A stretch of DNA of 64,000 bases, taken from contig CAJIYI010000001.1 of the NCBI GenBank assembly GCA_905181595.1, positions 649,938 to 713,937 of the forward strand, written 5' to 3'. This stretch comes from an uncultured SAR86 cluster bacterium (GTDB lineage: Bacteria; Pseudomonadota; Gammaproteobacteria; Magnimaribacterales; D2472). Numbering within the stretch: the first letter of the stretch is position 1; every line of letters begins with the position of its first letter. Under the pieces are notes generated by a model. It was not told the origin of the DNA, searched no databases, and worked only from the letters and a program-made list of their open reading frames with translations. Shown piece after piece: positions 34,461 through 43,247 of this stretch. The position numbers and the translations under genes are program-made.

Positions 34461-34551
34461 CTTCTTCTGCGCTAAATTATCTTCTATCTTCAATTGGAAT
34501 TTATCTTTATAATTCTGCAATTCATAAACATCATTCAAGTACCTTTTATAC

Positions 34552-35418
34552 ATGGAATTAAAAAATTGGATTCTTTTAATCTTATTGGGCGCTGTCTGGG
34601 GAAGTGCTTTTATGTTTATAAAAATTTCTGCTGACGATTTCGGCCCAATTTTATTGGTAAATCTTAGGCTGCTCCTTGCTGGAGCTTTGTTCCTTCCTTT
34701 TTTATTGCAGAAAAAATACTTAGCTTATTTTAAATCTCATTTTTCTGGCATTCTGATCTTAGGCATATTTAGTAATGCATTTCCATTTACCATGTTTTCC
34801 TATGCGTCTCTTGGTGCTACCTCAAACATGCTGGGTATTCTAAATGGTACGACAGCTTTTATGACCATGGTAGTTGCATACTTTTGGCTAAAAGAAAGTA
34901 TTACTCCAAAGCAGATATTTGGAATTATTTTAGGTTTTCTAGGAATTCTTGTTTTGGTTAATCCTGCCAATGGTTCTGCCACAATAGGTGCCAGTGGATT
35001 TGCGCTGGTTGGAGCTTTGTCTTATTCCTTTTCAGGGGTTTATATACAGAAATACCAATTGAATGCTAATAAATTTGTATTAATAGGTTGGGCCATGCTT
35101 TTTGGTGGCTTATTTTTAACCCCACTGTCTTTTTTCAATCTTCCCGATCAAATGCCAGACAATAATGCTATTGCTGCTTTGTTGTGGCTTGGCATCGTAT
35201 CAACTGGAATCGCTTATCTTGGTTACATTAGATTGATTGAGCAAATTGGCGCGGTTAGAACATCAACAGTAACTTATTTATTGCCTGTATTTAGTATTAT
35301 CTGGGGATCAATATTTCTGCAGGAAAAAATTACTTGGATCATTTTTGGAGGCTTTATCTTTGTTATGATTGGAATGTATTTTGCTAACAATAAAAACACC
35401 AAAGCATCAGAGAAATAA
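34552..35418 (+). CDS. EamA-family (DMT) transporter
   Basis: A 288-residue drug/metabolite transporter with ten TM segments and the duplicated EamA unit: ILLGAVWGSAFMFIKISADDFGP in the first half, GASGFALVGALSYSFSGVYIQKY and TYLLPVFSIIWGSIFLQEKI in the second. It exports or imports small metabolites; the substrate is unknown. It is the first gene of an operon with a rhodanese-like and a VOC protein, and is preceded by a terminator and hairpins that might act as an attenuator. Confidence 0.9.
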   Translation: MELKNWILLILLGAVWGSAFMFIKISADDFGPILLVNLRLLLAGALFLPFLLQKKYLAYFKSHFSGILILGIFSNAFPFTMFSYASLGATSNMLGILNGTTAFMTMVVAYFWLKESITPKQIFGIILGFLGILVLVNPANGSATIGASGFALVGALSYSFSGVYIQKYQLNANKFVLIGWAMLFGGLFLTPLSFFNLPDQMPDNNAIAALLWLGIVSTGIAYLGYIRLIEQIGAVRTSTVTYLLPVFSIIWGSIFLQEKITWIIFGGFIFVMIGMYFANNKNTKASEK

Positions 35419-35419
35419 T

Positions 35420-35782
35420 ATGACCTACACAGAAGAACAACTTGCTTTAGCCAATGAGCAAATACCAAGAGTCGACCTCAACGAATACAAGAATGATAAA
35501 AATACAAAAGTGATGGTTGATGTCAGACAGTTAGAGGAACTTGAGGCCTCAGGAACTATCAAAGGCGCAATGCATATACCTAAGGGCGTTATTGAGTTTA
35601 GGGTAAACAACAACGAAGACATAGATCTTGAAACATCCATTTATGTATTTTGTGCCATAGGTGTTAGATCTGCATTGGCCGGTCATAATTTAAAAAAAAT
35701 TGGTTATACAAATGTATTTAATCTTGTTGGTTTTCAAGATATTCTAGATCAAGGCGCTGAGATTGAGTTATTAAATAATTAA
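35420..35782 (+). CDS. rhodanese-like domain protein
   Basis: A single-domain rhodanese of 120 residues from ATG 35420, one base after the EamA stop; a longer frame from 35369 lies within EamA. VMVDVRQLEELEASGTIKGAMHIPKGVIEF is the typical DxRxxxEFxxGHIxGAxxIP region, and VFCAIGVRSALAGHNLKKIGYTNVFNL holds the active-site Cys78. It carries persulfide sulfur in the cytosol. Its role with the transporter is unclear. Confidence 0.88.
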   Translation: MTYTEEQLALANEQIPRVDLNEYKNDKNTKVMVDVRQLEELEASGTIKGAMHIPKGVIEFRVNNNEDIDLETSIYVFCAIGVRSALAGHNLKKIGYTNVFNLVGFQDILDQGAEIELLNN

Positions 35783-35796
35783 GGAGTATAGATATT

Positions 35797-36189
35797 ATGT
35801 TTAGTCATATGATGGTTGGAGCAAACGATATAGAAGAATCTAAAGTTTTTTACGATGCAGTGTTAGGGACTCTTGGCTGCAAGCCAGGAATTCTATCCAT
35901 GAACCTGTCTGATCAAAAAAGATACATGTACATTCATGAAAAAAATATTTTTATTATTACTGAGCCCATTGATGGCAACTCAGCCACTCATGGTAATGGC
36001 GTAACTGTTGGGTTTAGTGTTGCTGACGAAGCTACTGGCGATAAGTGGCACGAAGCTGGCTTAAATGCTGGTGGAACTGCTTGCGAAGATCCTCCGGGCA
36101 TTAGAGAAGGCATGGGTGCAAAAATGTATTTAGCTTATCTCAAAGATCCATCGGGCAATAAAATTTGCGCACTTAAAAGACTCGGTTAA
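35797..36189 (+). CDS. VOC-superfamily (glyoxalase-like) protein
   Basis: A 130-residue protein: FSHMMVGANDIEESKVFYDAVLGTLG, VGFSVADEATGDKWHEAGLNAGGT and AYLKDPSGNKICAL, the usual layout of cytosolic VOC proteins. AAGGAG precedes its start. It is distinct in sequence from the VOC protein at 33450. It overlaps the repaired end of the convergent ggt gene by four bases. Confidence 0.82.
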   Translation: MFSHMMVGANDIEESKVFYDAVLGTLGCKPGILSMNLSDQKRYMYIHEKNIFIITEPIDGNSATHGNGVTVGFSVADEATGDKWHEAGLNAGGTACEDPPGIREGMGAKMYLAYLKDPSGNKICALKRLG

Positions 36190-37869
36190 TACCCAGCGGC
36201 CTGACCGTCTTTGCGGCTTTCAGAAGCTCCGAAGTAGACATTATCTTTTAGCATAATGGCTTGATAGCCCCCAAAAATACCTTTTTCGTATTGTATTTTA
36301 TGGCCAAGCTTTATTCAGCTCATCTTCTATTTTAGAGCCAAAGCCCTTTTCAAGACTTAGAGACCCTCCGTCCAGCATTACTTCGTCGGTTGGTTGCGAT
36401 GAGCCGCTATGAACTATCCTTGGGGCATCGCCAGCTTCCTGAAGATTCATTCCAAAATCAATCATATTAATAACAATTTGAGCATGAGCCTGAGGTTGTG
36501 TTGCACCTCCCATAACTCCAAAGCTCATAAAGGGCTTACCGTCCTTGGTTACAAAGGCTGGAATAATAGTATGGAAAGGGCGCTTGCCTCCAATCAAAGC
36601 ATTTTTGTGTGATGGGTCGAGGCTAAATAGCTCGCCTCTGTCTTGCAGCATAAATCCTAGGCCCGGTGGCATCATGCCTGAGCCCATGCCACGATAATTA
36701 CTTTGTATGAGTGAAATCATATTGCCGTATTGATCTGCAGCAGTTAAATAAATAGTGTCTCCATTTTTAAGAATCCCAGGCTCATCTGTCATTGCCGCTT
36801 TAGAAAAATTAATATTTTTTGCTCTTTCTTTGGCATAGTCTTTTGAGATTAACTCTTGAACAGGGATATCCGAAAAGCTAGGGTCGGCATAATATTTTGC
36901 ACGATCAGCAAAAGCTAACTTCTTTGCCTCTGTAAATAAATGAATATATTCAGAGCTGTATAACCCCATTTTTTTTATATCGAAGTCTTCTAAAATATTA
37001 AGAATTTGAAGGGCTGCTATTCCTTGCCCACTGGGCGGTAACTCCCATACATCGTAGCCACGATAATTTGTAGATACTGGAGGCGTCCATTCTGAGTGAA
37101 AGCTCGATAGATCTTCATAGCTTAAAAAACCACCCTCAGATTGAATGAAGTCTGCCATGGTGTGAGCGATTTCTCCTTCGTAGAATCCAGCTCTGCCTTT
37201 CTCAGCAATTGCTTGCAATGTTTTTGCTAACTGAGGATTCTTAAAGATTTCGCCTTTTGCTGGCGTCTTTCCATCTTTTAGCCAAAGCTCACTAAAGTTT
37301 GGATACTCTATGTATCTGCCTGCAGATCTCTCTAGGTAATAAGCAATTGTTTCGGTAACAGGGAATCCGTTGAGCGCATAATCAATCGTTGGTTGAAAAA
37401 GACTCTTAAATTCTTGGTTGCCAAATTTTTCATGCAATTTGACCCACCCATCAACTGCTCCAGGCACGGTGACCGGAAGAGGTCCGTAAGAAGGAATCTT
37501 ATTTAAGTTTTGAGACTTCAAATAATCAATTGAAATATTCTTTGGGGCAGGGCCACTGGCATTTAACCCATGGAGCTTCTGAGTCTTGGCATCCCAGATA
37601 ATTGCAAACAAGTCGCCGCCAATACCATTTCCTGTAGGCTCCATTAAGCCTAATGCAATATTTGCTGCAATAGCGGCATCAATTGCAGTGCCTCCCTTTT
37701 TGAGAATATCCAAACCAATTTGGGTCGCCAATGGATGGCTGGTTGCAACCATGCCATGCTGACCAATAACCTCAGAGCGACTGGCAAATTTTTCACCGGT
37801 AATTCGATCGTATCCGTAGCCTGTGGTAGTCATTGTTAATAAAAGTATAAGTCCAAGTGTTTTCTTCAT
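36186..37869 (-). CDS. ggt: gamma-glutamyltransferase, frameshifted near its end
   Basis: A secreted N-terminal-nucleophile hydrolase. The signal peptide is followed by VATSHPLATQIGLDILKKGGTAIDAAIAAN and GNGIGGDLFAI. The autoprocessing site is GDTIYLTAADQYGN with Thr372, followed by RGMGSGMMPPGLGFMLQDRG. The reading frame stops at 36298 (ELNKAWP), but the next frame carries GHKIQYEKGIFGGYQAIML and ends ESRKDGQAAGY with TAA at 36186-36188, the standard family C-terminus. One extra base near 36305 explains this. Repaired length is about 560 residues. It cleaves glutathione and gamma-glutamyl peptides in the periplasm. Confidence 0.92.
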
Positions 37870-37978
37870 TACAATTTTTAAGTATTTTTATACTCAATAC
37901 CATACCTCGACACTATCTAATATTAAAGATATGCCAATAAGTTTTAACAATTAATCATCAAGGTATTTGTAACTGAGG

Positions 37979-38055
37979 TGGCACGCCCGGAGAGATTCGA
38001 ACTCCCGACCCCTTGGTTCGAAGCCAAGTACTCTATCCAGCTGAGCTACGGGCGC
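37979..38055 (-). tRNA. tRNA-Arg (anticodon TCG as sequenced)
   Basis: Reading on the minus strand: acceptor GCGCCCG pairs with CGGGCGT (G1-U72 wobble), D-arm AGCTCAGCTGGATAGAG, anticodon arm CTTGGCTTCGAACCAAG giving TCG, T-arm GGAGTTCGAATCTCC, discriminator G and encoded CCA. It is identical to the tRNA-Arg(ACG) at 58508-58584 except for base 34 and base 72. It borders a region of poor reading-frame integrity, so those two differences need confirmation. Confidence 0.93.
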
Positions 38056-38081
38056 ATGTTTGATTGAGTATTGTAAAAGGA

Positions 38082-38538
38082 TTACTGACAGTTTTGACAA
38101 AAACCTTTTGCCTCAAGAATTTCTTCGGTAATTTTAAAGCCTTCTTTTTTGGCTCTTTTGGAGATTTCAGTTGTTGCTTTGTGTGAATGAAATTCAATGG
38201 CTTGTTTGCAGCTGATACAAATTAGAAACTGAGCAACATGTGCGCTCTCATTCGCCGTCACAAGCTACGTATGTGTTATCGCTCTCAATTCGATGCGCAA
38301 AACGATTGGAGCACAAGAAAATCTAGCGCTCTGTAAATTGTTGCTGGCTTGGCGGCAGGATCATTTTTGTGAATATGCTCTAGGATTTCATAGGCTGTTT
38401 TTGGCTCCTTTTGACTTAATCAATGCATTTCATAATCTTAGCTTCTTGAATGTAGTTAAGTTTAACTTTCTAGCTCTCGCAAAGGTCTTGGACCTTTTGA
38501 TAATGTGATTGATGTCTTTCAATTAATTTGCCTCTCAT
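38082..38538 (-). pseudogene. Fur-family (Zur-like) regulator, multiply frameshifted
   Basis: No long ORF survives, but translation in shifting frames recovers a Fur-family protein. The start is MRGKLIERHQSHYQKVQDLCES (ATG at 38538). Further pieces are SKGAKTAYEILEHIHKND, AAKPATIYRALDFL (the Fur/Zur recognition-helix hallmark), HRIESDNTYVAC, and then AHVAQFLICISCKQAIEF and a tail ending EAKGFCQNCQ with TAA at 38082-38084. The two CxxC pairs fit structural zinc. At least three indels are needed. The spacing and AKPATIYRALDFL are most Zur-like, but Fur cannot be excluded. It may be intact in the real genome. Confidence 0.6.
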
Positions 38539-38640
38539 TCATGATACCTTGATGCAATCCTTAGAGCTACCTCAGAGGAGGGCTTGATCAGATTAGCAAT
38601 ACCTAAACATAATAGGTTTGCACATCTCTTAGGGGTAATT

Positions 38641-40665
38641 ATGTACAAATATTTAACTTCATTTTTGTCTATCTTTATTTCTAGTTTCTTGCTCAGAAGC
38701 CAGCTGAAGAAATTCCTGCAAGATGGTTTCTTAAACATTGCTGGAGCACGAGAATTGGTCTTGCGAGTCAACCTTCCTTTAGATTGGGACTTTCAAGCCG
38801 TTGATCCATACATGAATCTTGATCCCCAACAGAGTGCTGCTAGGGTTCCATTGTTTGGAGATCTTGCATGTGCACACCACTTATTCGTTTGATGCTTATA
38901 TTTTTGGAACTTTAGCTACCCCAGACGATGCCTACGAGTTTGCTAAAGGTAAGCCTATCAAGCATCCAGCTGGGTTTGATGTGAGCCTTGATAGACCTTT
39001 GGATTTTTATGGAGTAACAGACCATGGAACTTTTCTTGGTCAAGTAGCAGAAGCAGCCACGCCAGGGAATCCGTATTACGATGCGCCTTCGAGTGCTCAG
39101 GTCAATGATCTTAATAGCCCTGAGAATCTTAAATATCTTCAACATTTAATAGAAGGCGAGAAGCCTTTGGTGGTTTTTTAATGAACACTATTACTGCTTT
39201 GGCTGAAAGAAACTTAGACATTCGATACGTAGATTCAATTAGTCGAAGATGCCTGGGCTGATACGGTTGCTGCTGCGCAAAGACACAATGACCCAGGCAA
39301 CTTTCACCACTTTTATTGCCTACGAATACACTGCCTCTACCCCGGACATGGGGAACTTGCATCGAAATGTAATCTTCAAAGGCAACAGAATCGCATTCCC
39401 TCTGTGCCCTATGGGCGAGCCAACTCCAATGATCCTGAGGGTCTTTGGAAATGGATGGATCGTTTGCGAGAGGATGGCATTGAAAGCCTGGCAATTCCTC
39501 ACAACTCTAACGGCTCCGATGGAGCTATGTTTGCGCTCAAAGACTCATTTGGTAATCCGCTGACAAAGGAATATGCTGAATTGCGCATGAGCAATGAGCC
39601 CATAGTTGAAATCACGCAAGTAAAAGGAACCTCCGATACTCACCCGGTACTTTCTACCAATGATGAATGGGCTGATTTTGAAATCATGCCTTACAAGGTA
39701 GCTACCCTGGATATCTCTGAGCCTAAAGGCAGTTATGTCAGAGATGCCTTGCTTGAAGGCATATCCATGGAAGCTAAGAGAAGGCTTCAACCCTTATAAA
39801 TTTGGTCTCATTGGATCGAGTGATACTCATACAGCGGCTTCATCTCAAGAAGAAGATAATTTCTTTGCTAAAATTGGTTTCCTAGATTCTAATGCTGGGC
39901 TCAGAGGCTCTATTCCAATGACTGACCCAGCTTTTGTCTAGAACACGCCTCAATCATTAGAAACGGTTGATGGCAACAAATACATGAATTCATCAGCATC
40001 ACATGGGGTGCCTCAGGGCTTGCCGGAGTTTGGGCAGAAGAGAATTCTACCGGATCAGTATTTACAATGCTTTTAGACGCAAAGAATCTTTTGCTACTTC
40101 GGGTCCTAGAATGACCATTCGTTTTTTTGCAGGCTATGATTTAGATGCAAGCAAGATTAATGACCCTGATTTAGTTGAGCATCTTGTATGCCAATGGAAA
40201 GATCCATGGGCTCAGATCTTGATGGGATCGCCAAAACACTCCGAGCTTTCTTTGTCTGGGCCAGTCAGAGATTCTTTCACAGCACCATTGCAGAGAGTTC
40301 AAATTATTAAAGGTTATGTTGACTCAAATGGCAACCCACAAGAACAAGTTTTTGATGTGGCCTGCTCCGATGGTGCTGCACCAGATCCTGTGACTCATCA
40401 GATGTCCTGATAACAACGCCAAAGTTGATATTTCTAATTGTGCCTTTTCCCAAGATGTTGGTGACTGCTGAGCTGAAAACCTTTTGGAGTGATCCAACCT
40501 TTGAGGTCGATCAAAGAGCTTTTTATTATGTCAGAGCTCTTAGAGAATCCAACCTGTAGATGGAGCACCTGGGATGCTATTAGAAACGATGTTGAACCAA
40601 GATCGGATATGCCAAAAACCATCCAAGAACGTGTTTGGTCTTCACCCATTCATTACATTCCCTAA
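38641..40665 (+). pseudogene. DUF3604 family protein, multiply frameshifted
   Basis: A signal-peptide start at ATG 38641 is followed by frame-shifted segments that together give a DUF3604 protein. The extra G near 38864 splits LFGDL from HVHTTYSFDAYIFGT; next come TPDDAYEFAKGKPIKHPAGF, RPLDFYGVTDHG, then (about 39249 onward) PGNFTTFIAYEYTA, HNSNGSDGAMFAL, IVEITQVKGTSDTHP, and GLIGSSDTHTAASSQEED. The end, RVWSSPIHYIP, is at TAA 40663-40665. At least six indels are needed. The family has a PHP-like metal site and is exported; its function is not well established. Whether it is decayed or badly sequenced cannot be told, but the segments themselves look fully conserved. Confidence 0.82.
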
Positions 40666-40680
40666 ACAGCTTACTCAATT

Positions 40681-41672
40681 ATGAAAAACCTATCTGCATG
40701 GATTGCTGCATATTTAATTCTTATTGCTAACCCTCTAAGCGCAGAAACTTTTACAATACCAACGACGATGAAAATGGGAAGTCATTTGGTCAGCTGATGA
40801 GCTGGGTTTTTGATGGAGAAAAAAGCCCAGATAAAATAGAGATAGAAACTTCTGATCAATGGCGGACTCTAACCCGACGAGGATGAATCCTATGCAGTCT
40901 GGATTGGGCATGCGACCTACCTGATTAATAATCGGCGACATTAATATTCTGACCGATCCCATATTTTCCAAGCGAGCATCTCCCATTGGATTTGCTGGAC
41001 CCAAACGCATGATTCCTCCGGTTATGTCTATGAAAGACCTGCCAACCATTGATGTGGTGGTGGTGAGTCACAATCATTACGATCATCTTGATATGTATTC
41101 TCTAAAAAAGCTCCATAAAATCAATCCTGAGACTATTTTTTTGGTACCCATGGGCGATGGAAAAAGATTAAAAAGAGGCAGGCTTAACTCAAGTGCATGA
41201 GATGAGATGGTGGGAAAGCATGGAAGTAGGGCGCTCGACTATTCATTTCACCCCCGTTCAACATTGGTCTAAAAGAGGGCTGTTTGATCGCAACAAAAGC
41301 TTATGGGGTGGTTGGTTCTTTGAAACAAGTGATCTCAAGCTTTATCATGCCGGAGACACGGGTTACTCGAACGATTTTAATACCACATATCAGAGGCTTG
41401 GAGCTCCAGATTACTCTTTTATTCCCATTGGAGCCTATGACCCAAGATGGTTCATGAAAGACTCTCACGTTAACCCTGAGGAGGCTGTTCAGATAGCTTT
41501 AGATCTAAAAACTCCTCATTCTTTTGGGATGCATTGGGGAACATTTACCCTGACAGATGAGCCGGTAGCAGAACCGCCACAAAGACTTGCAGCTGAATTA
41601 AAAGCCAAAGGTTTAAGCCCAGATTTTTTTCGCTCACCTAAGCCTGGTGAAGTCCTCTCTTTGTCAAAATAA
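40681..41672 (+). pseudogene. NAPE-PLD-like metallo-beta-lactamase-fold hydrolase, frameshifted
   Basis: Begins at ATG 40681 with a signal peptide (MKNLSAWIAAYLILIANPLSA). Segments in different frames give WIGHATYLI, INILTDPIFSKRASPIGFAGPKR, the metal motif VVVSHNHYDHLD (HxHxDH), and the long last piece WGGWFFETSDLKLYHAGDTGY, SFIPIGAYDPRWFM, and FGMHWGTF, ending TAG-free at TAA 41670-41672. These match N-acyl-phosphatidylethanolamine phospholipase D-like enzymes (PF12706 type). Indels fall near 40790, 40870, 40925 and 41190. It would hydrolyse a lipid phosphodiester or lactone outside the cytoplasm. Confidence 0.8.
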
Positions 41673-41688
41673 ATCGTATAATCTTTCT

Positions 41689-42057
41689 ATGGATCAATTA
41701 AATGTATTTGGCGAAGTATTACCCATTTGTTGCGAAGAACCTATGACTGGGTTCACTCGCTCTGGCTCATGTGAAACCATGGACCAAGATCATGGCATGC
41801 ACACTGTGTGCGCTCACATGACCGATGAGTTCTTGGCTTTCTCTAAAGCTCAAGGCAATGATCTCTCAACTCCCATGCCTGAATACGGCTTTCCAGGCCT
41901 AAAGGACGGGGATGATTGGTGTTTATGCGCCCCAAGGTGGGTAGAGGCCTATGAAGCCAATTGTGCTCCTAAGATCTACCTAACCAAAACACACGAGAAA
42001 ACCCTAGAATTAGTCCCTTTAAAAATTCTTAGAGAATACGCCTTAGATATTAATTAG
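41689..42057 (+). CDS. DUF2237 family protein
   Basis: A 122-residue protein, start at ATG 41689 inside a longer frame. LNVFGEVLPICCEEPMTGFTRSGSCETMDQDHGMHTVCAHMT, GNDLSTPMPEYGFPGLKDGDDWCLCAPRW and THEKTLELVPLKIL match the DUF2237 family nearly end to end, with its conserved cysteines. No function is known. Unlike the preceding three genes it is intact. It ends 13 bases before the GC-richer transporter gene. Confidence 0.9.
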   Translation: MDQLNVFGEVLPICCEEPMTGFTRSGSCETMDQDHGMHTVCAHMTDEFLAFSKAQGNDLSTPMPEYGFPGLKDGDDWCLCAPRWVEAYEANCAPKIYLTKTHEKTLELVPLKILREYALDIN

Positions 42058-42070
42058 GTCATAACAGACG

Positions 42071-43216
42071 ATGTACGAAATACTTACAGTGGCAATTGCG
42101 ATCACCTTGACGACCTCAGTCTTTGTCTGTGTAAAGTGGCGCAATGTTCGATGTGTTGGAAAAACACCGATGTCGCTATTAGCCTTTTCAGCAATTTTAT
42201 TTACCTCTGGCCTAGACGTTGGCTTGATCATGTTTCCCCTCGTAGAGTTCCCTGTCTATGCAACTGAGGAGGCCTATAGTTTCACGAATCCGCTGGCGAT
42301 TGAATTTGGTTTCTGGGGCTTTCTAGTGTGGGCCTTTTATTTTTTAACCACCTTCTATTTTTGCGTTGTTGAGCCTAAGCTGGGACTTTTCCAATACAGA
42401 CCCATCCGTTGGATTAATAATCTCATTATTATTGCCACCTGTGCATTTACCGCCTATTTATTTCTCAGTTATGTGCCCAGTTATATTGCCGGAATTTCTC
42501 TCTTTCAGCAGTACCTCTTAGTAGGTCTTATCATTTTTATAGGAGTTTTTTCGAGCACTGATATCCGGTATATTAAACTCCTCAGCTTAGGGTCTAGCGC
42601 GTTATTTATAGTGCTAACGTTAGTCATGCTTGGGGCCTCTGGCACCTCGGTTAGCGGATACTTGGAATCCATGGCCAACCTGACGGGCTATTTTGAGAAT
42701 ATTCACCGCTTCATTAGTCCGATCAGCGACTACCATGGCTGGTATTTATCTTGGTGGTTTGCCTGGAGCATCATGATAGGTCAGTTTGTCGCGAGATTTG
42801 TCTGTGGGCTTAAAACTTGGCAATTGCTGATCGCCTTATTGGTGATTCCCTCTGTAGCTATAGCGTTGTGGTTTTCAACACTGTATTACTATTTTTATAA
42901 TAGTATCGCTGTTACAGGAATGCTCCGCTGGGCGATGGTGACTCTTGGCGTGATTTTTGTGATTAACTCTCTCGACTCACTTATCCGTCTATACACTGAC
43001 AATTTGGATTTTAGTGTTGAGCGACTGGGGCGTGCACAATACGTTCTAGGAAATTGTTTGTTGCTCGGTACTCTGGTGCTGTTATATCAGCTCACACCGC
43101 TTAAAATTGAGTGGGTAGGGTTAGTTGTTATTGGCCTATATGCAGTGATTTATAGTCTTGTGTTCAAGCATAGAAAAAAACTGCGCGACAGTTTTATGCT
43201 CGCAGAGGATAGTTAA
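42071..43216 (+). CDS. divergent, short BCCT-like transporter
   Basis: A 381-residue membrane protein with about ten hydrophobic segments. SGLDVGLIMFPLVEFPVY, EFGFWGFLVWAFYFLTTFYF, and especially WYLSWWFAWSIMIGQFVARF (compare WxWAWWxxWxPFVGxFxARIS) recall the betaine/choline/carnitine transporter family. It is about 120 residues shorter than normal BCCT proteins and lacks the long termini. The next gene is choline dehydrogenase, which supports choline uptake as its role. GC content and codon use are visibly higher than in most of the window, suggesting transfer. Confidence 0.62.
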   Translation: MYEILTVAIAITLTTSVFVCVKWRNVRCVGKTPMSLLAFSAILFTSGLDVGLIMFPLVEFPVYATEEAYSFTNPLAIEFGFWGFLVWAFYFLTTFYFCVVEPKLGLFQYRPIRWINNLIIIATCAFTAYLFLSYVPSYIAGISLFQQYLLVGLIIFIGVFSSTDIRYIKLLSLGSSALFIVLTLVMLGASGTSVSGYLESMANLTGYFENIHRFISPISDYHGWYLSWWFAWSIMIGQFVARFVCGLKTWQLLIALLVIPSVAIALWFSTLYYYFYNSIAVTGMLRWAMVTLGVIFVINSLDSLIRLYTDNLDFSVERLGRAQYVLGNCLLLGTLVLLYQLTPLKIEWVGLVVIGLYAVIYSLVFKHRKKLRDSFMLAEDS

Positions 43217-43247
43217 CAGTTTGAAGGTTATGGAAAGCATGCATTAA

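Larger units (their letters stand above)
34203..34551 (+). other. intergenic region with short ORF and structured RNA
   Basis: This 349-base gap holds an unusual set of signals. A possible 19-codon ORF starts at ATG 34296 after AAGGGGGT and ends with TAG 34353-34355; inside it lies AGGAGGTGATC (34321-34331), a long perfect complement to the 16S rRNA 3' end. Then come hairpins CAGAG/CTCTG (34360-34395) and CTACCA/TGGTAG (34403-34428), and a strong terminator at 34431-34460. It could be a leader/attenuator for the EamA gene, a small RNA, or a 3' element of the SOS gene. I match it to no known riboswitch. Confidence 0.45.

Noticed and set aside
38641..41672. Programmed frameshifting as the cause of the broken DUF3604 and MBL genes
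   Set aside because: Many shifts in both directions without slippery sites or pseudoknots; error or decay is simpler.
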